A DNA stretch of 64,000 bases, from contig NZ_AXAE01000019.1 in assembly GCF_000472705.1 (NCBI RefSeq), positions 106,423 to 170,422 of the forward strand, in the 5' to 3' direction. The notes under the pieces are model-generated. The model did no database searches, had not been told where the DNA came from, and saw nothing but the letters and a program-made list of their open reading frames with translations. The translations under genes were made by a program, and so were the position numbers. This document shows, in pieces, positions 56,173 through 64,000 of this stretch (within the stretch, counting starts at the first letter, position 1; every line of letters begins with the position of its first letter). Source of the stretch: Mesorhizobium erdmanii USDA 3471. Lineage in GTDB: Bacteria; Pseudomonadota; Alphaproteobacteria; Rhizobiales; Rhizobiaceae.

Positions 56173-57186
56173 TCAGTGCCCTCCCGTCTCTTTGTTCGCC
56201 TGGCGGATGTTCCAGACCATGATCGGGATGACCGCGACCATGATGATGATGGCGATCGTGGCGCCGCGGCCGAAATCGCCGCCGCCGCGGAACATCCAGT
56301 CGAACATCAGATTGGCCAGCACCTGGCTGTTCCACTGGCCGTTGGTCATGGTCAGCACGATGTCGAACACCTTCAGCACCAGAATGGTGATCGTGGTCCA
56401 AACCACCGCGATGGTACCCCAGATCTGCGGCACCATGATCTTCCAGAAGATCTGGAACGGATTGGCGCCGTCGATGACCGCCGCCTCCAGCGTCTCCTCC
56501 GGAATGCCGCGCAGCGCGGAGGATAGGATGACCATGGCAAAGCCGGTCTGGATCCAGATCAGGATGATCATCAGGAAGAAGTTGTTCCAGAACGGCAGCG
56601 AGATCCACACCTGTGGTTGGCCGCCGAAATGCTGGATGATGGCGTTGAGCAGGCCGATCTGTACCTGGCCCTCGCCGCGATATTCGTAGATGAACTTCCA
56701 GATCACACTGGCGCCGACGAAGGAGATGGCGAGCGGCAGGAAGATCAGGCTCTTGGCAATCGTGCCCCACCAGATCTTGTCCGTCAGCACGGCAATGATG
56801 AGGCCGAGGAAGGTACAGGCCGCCGGCACCACCGCCAGCCACAGCAAATTGTTCAGGATCGCGTTTCGTAGGTCCTGATCGCGCAGAGCCCACTCGTAAT
56901 TGGCGAACCCGACGAAACTGGTGCCGCCGCGGTCGAGGAAGGAGAGCCACAGTGTCGCGATCACGGGGTAGATCAGGTAGATGGTCAGAATGATCAGCGC
57001 CGGGCCGACGAACAGCCATGGTCGCACCAGGCCTTGTCGGCGCAGATTGTTGACGGCAGCCGTGCCGGAAACCCCGCGTGAGGGGAAGGTCAGGTCGAGA
57101 AGTTTGTTGGCGCCCCAAAAATAGGCGACACAGCCGCCGACGCCGATGATGATGACGAATATAGCCGAGAAGATCTGAGCCGCCAT
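56173..57186 (-). CDS. aglF: alpha-glucoside ABC transporter permease (AglF)
   Basis: A 337-residue MalF-type permease. The start at 57186 (MAAQIFSAIFVIIIGVGG) has GGGAGAGGG upstream; the frame extends to 57288 without support. About eight hydrophobic helices are present, and the EAA loop is EETLEAAVIDGANPFQIFWKI. It sits between aglE (233-bp gap containing a repeat element) and aglG. Confidence 0.92.
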   Translation of the reverse strand: MAAQIFSAIFVIIIGVGGCVAYFWGANKLLDLTFPSRGVSGTAAVNNLRRQGLVRPWLFVGPALIILTIYLIYPVIATLWLSFLDRGGTSFVGFANYEWALRDQDLRNAILNNLLWLAVVPAACTFLGLIIAVLTDKIWWGTIAKSLIFLPLAISFVGASVIWKFIYEYRGEGQVQIGLLNAIIQHFGGQPQVWISLPFWNNFFLMIILIWIQTGFAMVILSSALRGIPEETLEAAVIDGANPFQIFWKIMVPQIWGTIAVVWTTITILVLKVFDIVLTMTNGQWNSQVLANLMFDWMFRGGGDFGRGATIAIIIMVAVIPIMVWNIRQANKETGGH

Positions 57187-57347
57187 GGGTCCCTCTCCCT
57201 GCGCATGACCAGCCGGGCAAATGCCGGTGGTCGGGTGCACCGACTTGTGAGTTGTTCGGAACAATCGAAACGCGAAGGCGTCCGGCATATGCCGCCGGTC
57301 GGACCCGGGCCGTGGCCCGGATCCAGTAGGAGGATCAGGAAGGTCGA

Positions 57348-57394
57348 GCGCAATTCCAGGACAGGTTTGTCACTGTTTCGGTCCGGAATTGCGC
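57348..57394. repeat. intergenic palindromic repeat, copy 5 (aglE-aglF)
   Basis: Outer arms GCGCAATTCC (57348-57357) and GGAATTGCGC (57385-57394) are perfect 10-bp inverted repeats of the CAATTCC subtype, like copy 3. The inner core is more diverged (GGACAGG...CGGTCC). It may act as an RNA hairpin protecting the aglE message from 3' decay. Confidence 0.7.
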
Positions 57395-57419
57395 AGAGAC
57401 AAAGCTCGCCCCTCGCGGT

Positions 57420-58775
57420 CTACTTGATGGCGTCCCAGCTCTTCTGGATGTCGGCGGCGACGTCCTGGGCGGATTTGCCGCCGACCAGATCGATCATGCC
57501 GGTCCAGAACGAGCCGGCGCCAACCTTGCCGGGCATCAGGTCGGAACCGTCGAAGCGCACTGTCGTCGCTCCGACCAGGATCTCGCCCTGCTTCTTCAGC
57601 GCGTCGCTGCCATAGGCGTCCTTGTTGGCGCCCTTGAAAGGCGTGACGAAGCTCTTCTGCGCCATCCACAATTCATGCGCGAGCGGCATTTCGAGGAACT
57701 TGATGAATTCGCGCGAAGCCTTGGAATCCTTGGTGATCATCACCAGCGTTCCGGCGACTTCCAGCGGCGTGCCGAGTTCCGGCTTGGAGGCATAGGGCGG
57801 GTAGGGGAAGAAGTCCGCATCCTGGCCAAGCTTCACGCCGTCCGGGAAGAAGGAGGGGATGAACGATGCCTGATGGTGCATGTAGCACTTCGGCGGCACG
57901 GTGAAGAGACCCTTCGGGCTGTCGCGAAAGTCGGTCGCGGCCACTGCCTTGGCGCCGCCATCCACCATCTTGTCGTCGGTGGCCATCTTGCCGAAGATGT
58001 CTATGGCATTGACCACCGCCGGATCGGTGAACGGGATCTCGTTCTTGACCCACTTGTCGTAAACTTCAGGCGGCTGCGTCCTGAGCATGATGTCCTCGAC
58101 CCAGTCGGTCGCCGGCCAGCCGGTGGCGCCGCCGGAGCCGAGCCCGATGCACCAGGGCTTGCCGCCATCGGCGATGATCTTCTTCTCGAGCTCGGCCAGT
58201 TCCTCCTGCGTCTTCGGGACATTGTAGCCGGCTTCCTTGAAATTGTCGGGCGAGTACCAGACTAGGCCCTTCACGTCGATCTTGTAGGGAAAGGCGTAGA
58301 AGGCTGATTTCCCGTCCTTGCCGGTATAGGTGCCGAGTTTGGCCCATGAGTCGCCCGCGGCGTAGTTTTCCTTGATCCATGCGGCGACGTCGTCGCCCAG
58401 TGGGGTCAGCACGCCCTTGGAGGCGAGGTCCTGGATCAGGCCCGGCTGCGGCAGGACGGCGATGTTCGGCGGGCTGCCGGCCTGGGTGTCGATGACGATC
58501 TGCTGCTCGTAATTTTCGGACGAGGAATATTTGACCTCCGCCCCGGTCGCCTCGGAGAAATAATCGAGCACCGAACGCACAAGCGTCTCATCCTCGCCGC
58601 GCCACGGCCCGAAGATGGTCAGCGTCTCGCCCTTGAGGTCGACTTTCTTGAGGTCGTCGTAGTTAGCCCAGTGAAACTTCGAATCCTCGCCCGGCTTGAA
58701 CTTCAGTTCGGCTTGCGCCGGCAGGCTAAGAGCGAGTGCGCCAAACGCGACACCCAGCAAAAGCACTTTCCTCAT
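57420..58775 (-). CDS. aglE: alpha-glucoside ABC transporter solute-binding protein (AglE)
   Basis: A 451-residue periplasmic binding protein (family 1). The signal peptide is MRKVLLLGVAFGALALSLPAQA (cleavage after A22). The ligand-binding body includes ETLTIFGPWRGEDE, IVIDTQAGSPPNIAVLPQPG and WPATDWVEDIML. It is the first gene of the agl operon, and LacI-type operators lie upstream. The ligand class (maltose, trehalose, sucrose) is inferred from the S. meliloti agl operon. Confidence 0.92.
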   Translation of the reverse strand: MRKVLLLGVAFGALALSLPAQAELKFKPGEDSKFHWANYDDLKKVDLKGETLTIFGPWRGEDETLVRSVLDYFSEATGAEVKYSSSENYEQQIVIDTQAGSPPNIAVLPQPGLIQDLASKGVLTPLGDDVAAWIKENYAAGDSWAKLGTYTGKDGKSAFYAFPYKIDVKGLVWYSPDNFKEAGYNVPKTQEELAELEKKIIADGGKPWCIGLGSGGATGWPATDWVEDIMLRTQPPEVYDKWVKNEIPFTDPAVVNAIDIFGKMATDDKMVDGGAKAVAATDFRDSPKGLFTVPPKCYMHHQASFIPSFFPDGVKLGQDADFFPYPPYASKPELGTPLEVAGTLVMITKDSKASREFIKFLEMPLAHELWMAQKSFVTPFKGANKDAYGSDALKKQGEILVGATTVRFDGSDLMPGKVGAGSFWTGMIDLVGGKSAQDVAADIQKSWDAIK

Positions 58776-58888
58776 CGCTATTCCTCCCAGTGGTCACTAA
58801 CAGTTCGGACGAAACCTCCATCTCGTCCGCCGGCGCCCGTGGAACTGTGACTCAGTCGCGAAGGAACCGCAACCTTTCGAAGAGTCTT

Positions 58889-58902
58889 CCAAAGCGCTTT
58901 GG
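58889..58902. promoter_or_regulatory. AglR operator candidate 1
   Basis: CCAAAGCGCTTTGG is a perfect 14-bp palindrome centred on CG, the classic LacI/GalR operator form. It lies 114 bp upstream of the aglE start, in the 362-bp aglE-aglR divergent region. Confidence 0.7.
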
Positions 58903-58953
58903 CTATTTTGATCTCGCCATTGAATCGCGGCGGAGTCAAGAGGGATAACGAGC

Positions 58954-58965
58954 TAATCGATTTAA
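58954..58965. promoter_or_regulatory. LacI-type site shared with the pckA promoter
   Basis: TAATCGATTTAA is the exact reverse complement of TTAAATCGATTA at 38666-38677 upstream of pckA. It lies between the two AglR operator candidates. Confidence 0.4.
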
Positions 58966-59111
58966 TCGAGCATGTTCAGGCAGCGGAAAGTGCGCTGCAA
59001 CATGGTTTTTTGGCGATGCAACAGCAATTTCTGTTTCAAACTCGGCCTCGTCACGCGTATGGTCTCATCATGTGGTCGCGTTGCTTGCAGCGCTTGGGTC
59101 GATTCAATTTA

Positions 59112-59121
59112 AAAGCGCTTT
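59112..59121. promoter_or_regulatory. AglR operator candidate 2
   Basis: AAAGCGCTTT is a perfect palindrome with the same core as the site at 58889-58902. It lies 16 bp upstream of the aglR start codon, a position suited to autoregulation and to looping with the first site. Confidence 0.65.
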
Positions 59122-59137
59122 GAGGCATGGAGGCCTA

Positions 59138-60160
59138 GTGAACCTCAAACAGCTCGCGCATATGCTGGCGCTTTCGCAGACCACGGTGAGCCGTGCGCTG
59201 AACGGCTATCCGGAGGTCAACGAGGAGACGCGCAGGCGCGTCATGGACGCCGCCAAGCGCCATGGCTATCGCCCCAATCCCAGTGCGCGGCGGCTGGCGA
59301 CCGGCAAGTCCGGCATGATCGGCTATGTCCTGCCGACCGGTGCGGCCGTCGACATCGACCCGCATTTCGTCGAATTCCTGTCCGGCCTTGGCGACTATGC
59401 GCGCGGCCACGAGCTTGACCTCGTGCTGTCGCCGGCCGATGCCGACGACCAGGAGACGACCTACCGGCGCATCGTCGCGAACCGGCAGGTCGATGCCGTC
59501 TACATCTCTTCGCCAAGGCCGCAGGACAGCCGGGTGGCGCTGGTCAGCACGCTCGGCATTCCCTTCCTCGTCCACGGCCGCAGCGAAGGCTTCGATTTCG
59601 ACTATCCCTATCTCGACATCGACAATGAAGGTGCCTTCCACGAAGCGGCGCGGCTGCTGGTCCAGCTCGGCCATCGGCGGCTGGCGCTGATCAACGGCGA
59701 CGATCGCGAGACCTTCGCCATCCATCGCGAGCGCGGCGTGCGCCGGGCGCTCGCGGCGAGCGGGCTAACGCTGGGCGAGCGCCATGTCTGCTCCGTGGTC
59801 ATGACCGAGGAAAATGGCTATCGCGCCACAAGGCGACTGCTCGAGGCTGGTGACGCGCCGACGGCGATCGCCTGCTCCAGCCTGATCATGGCACTCGGCG
59901 TCGTGCGCGCCGTGCGCGACCTCGGCCTGACCATTCCCGGCGACGTGTCGCTGATCGCCCATGACGACGTCTTTCCCTGGCTCAAGCCGGAGAATTTTTC
60001 GGTGCCGCTGTCGACGACGCGCTCCTCCATTCGCCTTGCCGGCGCGCGCGTCGCCGAGCGGCTGGCGGCTCGGATATCCGGGCTGGAAGAGGGCGCGCGC
60101 GGCGAGCTCTGGCCGGTCGATCTGGTGGTCCGGGGCTCGGTAGCGGGAGCGCCGGCCTAA
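59138..60160 (+). CDS. aglR: LacI-family repressor of the agl operon (AglR)
   Basis: A 340-residue regulator. The helix-turn-helix is NLKQLAHMLALSQTTVSRAL, followed by RPNPSARRLATGKSG. The sugar-binding domain includes HGRSEGFDFDYPYLDIDN and ISLIAHDD-type segments. The start is taken as GTG at 59138, with GGAGG 4 nt before it; earlier ATG codons in the frame give residues ahead of the DNA-binding domain that match nothing. It is divergent from aglE. Confidence 0.92.
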   Translation: MNLKQLAHMLALSQTTVSRALNGYPEVNEETRRRVMDAAKRHGYRPNPSARRLATGKSGMIGYVLPTGAAVDIDPHFVEFLSGLGDYARGHELDLVLSPADADDQETTYRRIVANRQVDAVYISSPRPQDSRVALVSTLGIPFLVHGRSEGFDFDYPYLDIDNEGAFHEAARLLVQLGHRRLALINGDDRETFAIHRERGVRRALAASGLTLGERHVCSVVMTEENGYRATRRLLEAGDAPTAIACSSLIMALGVVRAVRDLGLTIPGDVSLIAHDDVFPWLKPENFSVPLSTTRSSIRLAGARVAERLAARISGLEEGARGELWPVDLVVRGSVAGAPA

Positions 60161-60268
60161 GGCAACATGCAATCACGGTGTACGATGGTTTCGGCCTGAA
60201 GGAGGCCATCTCGGTCAAGCCGGGTGCCTGTTAACGCCGCATTAGCCCGCTTATCCCAACATGGGCAG

Positions 60269-60913
60269 ATGAACGGCGATCAACCCAGCGCGGCCTTCGG
60301 CCGACGCGGACGCGAAAGTCGCGCCCCGGTCGCCCCAGTTTACCGTGCCGCAAGGCCGGCGCGCGCCATCGGAATAATCGCGTGTCTGGTCGGCTTGACG
60401 GGCCTTCTGCTGGCCGTCGCCGGTGCAATCTTCTGGACGTTGCCAGGGATCGGAAGGGCAAATGCGGAAGCCGCGCGGGCCGAGCAGAAAGTCGTCGAAA
60501 TCGTCAACCAGCCGGTTACCCATCTGCCCCGCTCTGGATCATTCTCGGTGTTTTCTCCCGGCTGGTTTCATCCAGGCGCCACAAAACCGGACTTCAACAA
60601 TGTCGACATCCGCGACACACAGGAACTCACCTATGAGGGGTACGTCACTTCAGACTTGAACCCCACCGAAATGTTCATCGGACGCGAACTCGAATTCAAC
60701 GCGATGACCAAATATTTCTATACCGACCGAACCTTGCCCAAAAGGCGGTTGTCCGCGACGGAAATGGCCGAGATCAATGGCCTCTATCGGGTCATCGGCC
60801 GCGACGGGCAGGCGGTACTGATGCGATGGCTTGTGATAATCGGGTTGGTGGTGGCTGGGCTCTGTCTCGCATCCACGTTGCTTCTGCAAATCCGCCGGCC
60901 CCCACCAACCTGA
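60269..60913 (+). CDS. membrane protein with extracytoplasmic domain, function unknown
   Basis: A 214-residue protein with a hydrophobic segment at about residues 33-57 (GIIACLVGLTGLLLAVAGAI) and another at about 184-204. The part between is probably periplasmic, and the C-terminus is short and basic. Segments such as EGYVTSDLNPTEMFIGREL resemble nothing I recognise. A GTG at 60224 is an alternative start. It is convergent with the subtilisin-like protease gene and not obviously linked to agl. Confidence 0.6.
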   Translation: MNGDQPSAAFGRRGRESRAPVAPVYRAARPARAIGIIACLVGLTGLLLAVAGAIFWTLPGIGRANAEAARAEQKVVEIVNQPVTHLPRSGSFSVFSPGWFHPGATKPDFNNVDIRDTQELTYEGYVTSDLNPTEMFIGRELEFNAMTKYFYTDRTLPKRRLSATEMAEINGLYRVIGRDGQAVLMRWLVIIGLVVAGLCLASTLLLQIRRPPPT

Positions 60914-60937
60914 GGCGGGTTGATCCGGGCGCGAGGC

Positions 60938-62377
60938 CTATTCCTTGGCCGCTTCCGCCGCCTTGATGTCCAGCAACCCATAGCCGAAGTCATTGTCGCG
61001 CCCTTTGGGGCCGAGGTCTTTCGCTGTTGCCGCCAGTGCTTTCTCGATGTCGTCGGCCGAGCGGTCGGGCGCTGCATGGAGGAGATTGGCTATGGCGCCG
61101 CTGACGATCGCGGCGGCAAACGATGTGCCGGTGACGACATCGGAGCCGGCGCCGCTCGGCGCCACCATCTCGACGCCGGGCGCCGAGATGAAGACATAGG
61201 CGCCACGGTTGGCTTGCGGCATCAGCCCATCCTTGGCGTCGGTCGCGGTCACCGCGATGACGCCGTCGAAGGCGGCCGGGTAGCCATAGGGCGCCTTCGG
61301 CCCGTTATTGCCGGCGGCGGCGACCAGCACCATGCCAAGGGCGCGGGCATTGCGGCAGGCGGTGCCGAGCAGGTCGTTCTTCGGCCCGACAAAGCTCATA
61401 TTGATGATGCTGACATTCTGCTCCGCCGCCCAGTCGAGCGCCGACAGGATGACGTCCATGGTCGACTTGCCGCCTTCGAAGGCGCGGGCGTGATAGATCC
61501 TGGCGCCAGGCGCCATGCCTTCCAGCGCGCCGACGCCGGCGATCAGCCCGTCGACCGAGGTGCCATGGTCGCGCTTTTCGACCGGCACGTCGGGCATGGC
61601 ATCGAACTGCGCGGCGATGACGCCGGTGAGCGCCGGATTGGTGTCGTCGATGCCGGTATCGATGACGGCTACCCTAACGTTTTCGCCGCTTGCCTGTTTG
61701 GCGTCGAGCGCGATGCGGTCGAAGGCATAGTTGATGATGCCGGCGGCCTGCTGCAGCGAGTAGATGTGGTTCGGCTCGCGCCGCTGCGTGCGGCCATCGG
61801 CGGCAAGCTGCGCCAGCACGACGCCGACAGGACGGCCGTCGGGAATGCCAAAGCGCACCAATGTGGTGCCGAGCAGCCGGGACTGGCGCTGCGAGCGCAC
61901 TTCGAGGCCGAAGGAGGCGGCGATCTGCTGCACGGCGCCGGCATCGCCATCGATCGTCACCAGCACTTCGTCCGGCACGAATTCGCCGGTCACGGCGCGC
62001 GGCGGTTGAACGGCGATGAGATCGGTCGGCGAGATGATCGCGCCGCCTGCCGGCGGGCCGGCCTGATTGTTGCCGGGCGGTGTCGACGGCTCTGGTCGCG
62101 GCGTCGGCACCGGCGCCGGAGGCGCGACCGGATTGGGAAACAGGTCGACGATCAGGGCAGGCAGGAAGACGGCACCGGCCTCCGCGGCGCCCGAGCCGCC
62201 CTTGATGTCGCCGCCTTCCTTGGCGCATGCGGCGGCTGTCGCATTGGCCCCATTGCGGCAATCGATTCTGGTCTGGTCGGTGGCGGCGGTATTGCTCTGT
62301 GCCGACGCAGGCAAGGCGGCGATTGTCATCGCCGCCGCCAGGATTGCCGCAAATCGAAGGGCCGCCTCAGCCGCCAT
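60938..62377 (-). CDS. subtilisin-like serine protease (S8 family), exported
   Basis: A 479-residue precursor with a signal peptide (about residues 1-26), then a Pro-rich stretch (83-101) and a prodomain-like part (about 130-205). The catalytic triad is D240 in VAVIDTGIDD, H271 in RDHGTSVDGL and S419 in VTGTSFAAA, with N357 in AAAGNNGP as oxyanion residue. It overlaps the anti-sigma gene by 11 bp, so it is translated with the sigma/anti-sigma pair. The role is likely in the periplasm or outside the cell; the target is unknown. Confidence 0.9.
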   Translation of the reverse strand: MAAEAALRFAAILAAAMTIAALPASAQSNTAATDQTRIDCRNGANATAAACAKEGGDIKGGSGAAEAGAVFLPALIVDLFPNPVAPPAPVPTPRPEPSTPPGNNQAGPPAGGAIISPTDLIAVQPPRAVTGEFVPDEVLVTIDGDAGAVQQIAASFGLEVRSQRQSRLLGTTLVRFGIPDGRPVGVVLAQLAADGRTQRREPNHIYSLQQAAGIINYAFDRIALDAKQASGENVRVAVIDTGIDDTNPALTGVIAAQFDAMPDVPVEKRDHGTSVDGLIAGVGALEGMAPGARIYHARAFEGGKSTMDVILSALDWAAEQNVSIINMSFVGPKNDLLGTACRNARALGMVLVAAAGNNGPKAPYGYPAAFDGVIAVTATDAKDGLMPQANRGAYVFISAPGVEMVAPSGAGSDVVTGTSFAAAIVSGAIANLLHAAPDRSADDIEKALAATAKDLGPKGRDNDFGYGLLDIKAAEAAKE

Positions 62378-63035
62378 CAGCCGGTTTCCTTCCCTCGATC
62401 ACAGTGTCCGCGAAAGGCTGGGCGGCAATAAGGCCGAGCTGCTTGGTGTAGTCGGCGGCGTTGGCGGCTGGGATGCCAAGCCGGAAGATGCCGTCGGCGG
62501 TCGGTCCACCGATGATCTTGAGCTTGTTGGCGTCGAGGAAAACGGCGATGTCGGACATCTTCGCGTCCGGCTTGAACCTGACCAGCGCGAACGGCATCTT
62601 CGTCAGGTCGTCTTCGGCACCGGCAATCTCGAAATCCTTGCCTTTGCCACCGGGTTGCACCAGCGACTGCACCGCGATCAGCGCCAGCAGGACCGCGGCC
62701 GCCGCCCAGGCGACACCGACAGGGACCGCCATGAACCGGCTCCAGGCCTGCGCCAGCCAGGACGAGCCGGCCTGAGCCCGCGCTGGCCCGGCCTCGGCGT
62801 CGAGCGCCCTGGCGAAGCGGCTGAGCGCGTCGGCGGGCGGCCGGATCGCTTCATTGGCGGCGGATGCGCCGGAGAATTCGGCCTCGGCCTCGCCAAGCGC
62901 GGCAAGGGCGGCCGGATCGGTTGCCAGCCATTCCTCGACGGCTTCCAGCTCCGAACCTTCCAGCGAACCGTTCAGGTAGAACGGCAGCAGCGTTTCCATT
63001 TCGTCGCGGCGCGACATTTTTTCAGCGGCGCTCAT
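62367..63035 (-). CDS. membrane-bound anti-sigma factor-like protein
   Basis: A 222-residue protein. The N-terminal cytoplasmic part contains LLPFYLNGSLEGSELEAVEEWL, as in anti-sigma domains but without an obvious zinc-binding HxxxCxxC. One membrane helix lies near residues 105-125 (VAWAAAAVLLALIAVQSLV). The outer domain reads ALVRFKPDAKMSDIAVFLDA and ADGIFRLGI. The start (63035) overlaps the sigma stop as ATGA. It would hold the sigma factor at the membrane until a signal arrives. Confidence 0.82.
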   Translation of the reverse strand: MSAAEKMSRRDEMETLLPFYLNGSLEGSELEAVEEWLATDPAALAALGEAEAEFSGASAANEAIRPPADALSRFARALDAEAGPARAQAGSSWLAQAWSRFMAVPVGVAWAAAAVLLALIAVQSLVQPGGKGKDFEIAGAEDDLTKMPFALVRFKPDAKMSDIAVFLDANKLKIIGGPTADGIFRLGIPAANAADYTKQLGLIAAQPFADTVIEGRKPADGG

Positions 63036-63658
63036 GGCCACCCCCTGTCGTAACCGGCGGCCTTGAGGGCCTCGCCGAGTTTCTTGCGGGAGTAGAACAT
63101 CCGGGTCTTGACCGTGGCGACCGGGATGTTGAGCACCTCGCCGATCTCGGTCACCGACTGTCCGTGATAATAGGCAAGATCGATCACCGCGCGGTGCTCT
63201 TCGGGCAAGGCGTCGATGAAGCGGCGCAAGGCAGCGGCCTTGTCCTCTTTCATGGTGACGACTTCCGGCGTGTCGGCGCTGTCGGGCACCGCGGCGGCGG
63301 CCTCGTCGTCGATCCAGTCTTCCTTCTTCTTGCGCAGCAGCGACAGCGCCTTGAACCGGGCGATGCCGAGCAGCCAAGTCGAGACTTCGGAGCGCCCTTC
63401 GAAGCCCGGCGCCTGGCGCCACAGCTCGAGGAACACCTCGTTCGCGATATCGTCAGCCATCATTTCCGACCCCGTCTGGCGCGCCACGAAGCGGTAGACC
63501 CGCGCGTGGTGACGCATGAACAGGAGCCGCACGGCGGCACGGTCGCCCTTCGCGACCCGGTCGACAAGCGCGCGATCGGTCTCCGTCGCTGCCGTCATGG
63601 CCGGTCGAGCCGCCTGGCTCCTGTCTGCTCTGTCGCTGATCGGTCCAAAAAGGTTCAT
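63032..63658 (-). CDS. ECF-type RNA polymerase sigma factor
   Basis: A 208-residue sigma-70 family protein with sigma2 (DDIANEVFLELWRQAPGF, STWLLGIARFKALSLL) and sigma4 (LPEEHRAVIDLAYYHGQSV, EIGEVLNIPVATVKTRMFY). It directs transcription in response to a signal relayed by the adjacent anti-sigma. An internal ATG at 63598 may be the real start. An IS element end begins about 75 bp upstream and may have altered its promoter. Confidence 0.92.
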   Translation of the reverse strand: MNLFGPISDRADRSQAARPAMTAATETDRALVDRVAKGDRAAVRLLFMRHHARVYRFVARQTGSEMMADDIANEVFLELWRQAPGFEGRSEVSTWLLGIARFKALSLLRKKKEDWIDDEAAAAVPDSADTPEVVTMKEDKAAALRRFIDALPEEHRAVIDLAYYHGQSVTEIGEVLNIPVATVKTRMFYSRKKLGEALKAAGYDRGWP

Positions 63659-63741
63659 CCTCCGCCAAGGAATTTTGGGAGGCTAACTGAAGAAAGGGGA
63701 GGTTGCCAGAGTCTCCCTTCTCCCGTCACTGTTGTTTGGAC

Positions 63742-63782
63742 CGGAGACATCGCGAACAGGTGTTCGGAGACATCGCGAACAG
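63742..63782. repeat. direct repeat at the IS end
   Basis: CGGAGACATCGCGAACAG occurs at 63742-63759 and again at 63765-63782, a 23-bp period. Repeated GACATCGCGAACA motifs are typical of IS481-type ends, where they may bind the transposase. Confidence 0.8.
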
Positions 63783-63811
63783 TTTCTTGCGTTTGGCGCA
63801 GGAGATTCGGG

Positions 63812-64000
63812 ATGCCGTTCGGGGACAGAAGCGTGGTGAGCCAGAGACTGGAATTTGTCCGATTGGCGTCGATGGAGGGCGCGAATGTAAGCGCGCTTTG
63901 CCGACAGTTCGGGATCGGGCGGACGTGCGGCCATAAGCTGATCGCCCGCTATCTTTCGGAAGGCGAAGCCGGGCTTGTGGAGCGCTCCCGGCGTCCTCGA
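63812..64000 (+). CDS. IS481-family transposase, N-terminal fragment (cut by window end)
   Basis: The first 63 codons are present, in frame to the window end. The protein begins MPFGDRSVVSQRLEFVRLAS and contains a helix-turn-helix, NVSALCRQFGIGRTCGHKLI, followed by LVERSRRPR. This matches the N-terminal DNA-binding domain of IS481 transposases. The DDE catalytic domain lies beyond the window. Whether the copy is intact is unknown. Confidence 0.85.
   Translation, partial: MPFGDRSVVSQRLEFVRLASMEGANVSALCRQFGIGRTCGHKLIARYLSEGEAGLVERSRRPR

Larger units (their letters stand above)
63733..64000 (+). mobile_element. left end of an IS481-like insertion sequence (cut by window end)
   Basis: The element appears to begin at TGTTTGGACCGGAGACAT (63733). 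The transposase start lies 79 bp inside. The end contains two copies of an 18-bp repeat. The right end is outside the window, so the target duplication and full length cannot be checked. Confidence 0.7.

Noticed and set aside
60920..62431. 503-codon open frame antisense to the subtilisin-like protease
   Set aside because: The protease triad is intact on the minus strand, and the antisense product is Arg/Gly/Asp-rich without motifs.

Overview
The window is high-GC, densely coded alphaproteobacterial chromosome and looks like Mesorhizobium (Rhizobiales). The evidence is the gene order his-hslVU, trpFBA-accD-folC, addBA and pckA/chvI-chvG-hprK-ptsM-ptsH-ahcY-divL, the Mesorhizobium-type DUF680 small secreted proteins, and an agl alpha-glucoside locus. 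No rRNA, tRNA or CRISPR array was recognised. The two edges cut genes: a Do-type protease at the left and an IS481-type transposase at the right. All assignments come from reading motifs, lengths and neighbours, not from database searches.

Layout. 0-0.6 kb: tail of a DegP-like protease. 0.7-6.3 kb (minus strand): histidine operon hisB-DUF2628-hisH-hisA-arginase-like-hisF-hisE-coaA. 6.5-9.5 kb (plus): hslV, a GNAT acetyltransferase, a DUF2585 membrane protein and hslU. 9.8-10.7 kb: DUF1402 exported protein. 10.8-14.7 kb: a three-part oxygenase (desaturase-type oxygenase, Rieske ferredoxin, FAD reductase) resembling rhizopine mocDEF, divergent from a LacI-family regulator. 15.1-20.4 kb: trpF, trpB, trpA, accD, folC. 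20.4-32.8 kb (minus): a DivL-like cell-cycle kinase, a tsaE-amgK fusion, murU, addB, addA, trxA and a cupin. 33-38.4 kb (minus): ahcY, ptsH, EIIA-Man, a short hprK, chvG and chvI, with pckA divergent, then arfB and alkB. 41.7-48.0 kb (minus): an unusual cluster of a PqqD-like protein, an HprK-related kinase, two family-2 glycosyltransferases, a nucleotidyltransferase and a polytopic GT-C-like protein. 48.2-50.5 kb (minus): a GbcAB-like Rieske oxygenase pair preceded by a clear cobalamin riboswitch. 51.3-52.1 kb: three tandem DUF680 genes. 52.2-60.2 kb: agl transport and hydrolysis operon with its LacI-type regulator. 60.3-63.7 kb: a membrane protein, then ECF sigma, anti-sigma and subtilisin-like protease in overlapping order.

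Functional themes. Much of the window links carbon status, envelope and cell cycle: the PTS/HprK branch and ChvGI sit beside pckA, AmgK/MurU recycle cell wall sugars, and DivL belongs to cell-cycle control. A 12-bp LacI-type sequence is shared by the pckA and agl promoters, suggesting co-regulation. At least five copies of an intergenic palindromic element are scattered through the window. The most interesting items are the PqqD/HprK-kinase/nucleotidyltransferase/glycosyltransferase cluster, whose substrate is unknown, and the B12 riboswitch in front of a betaine-type demethylase.
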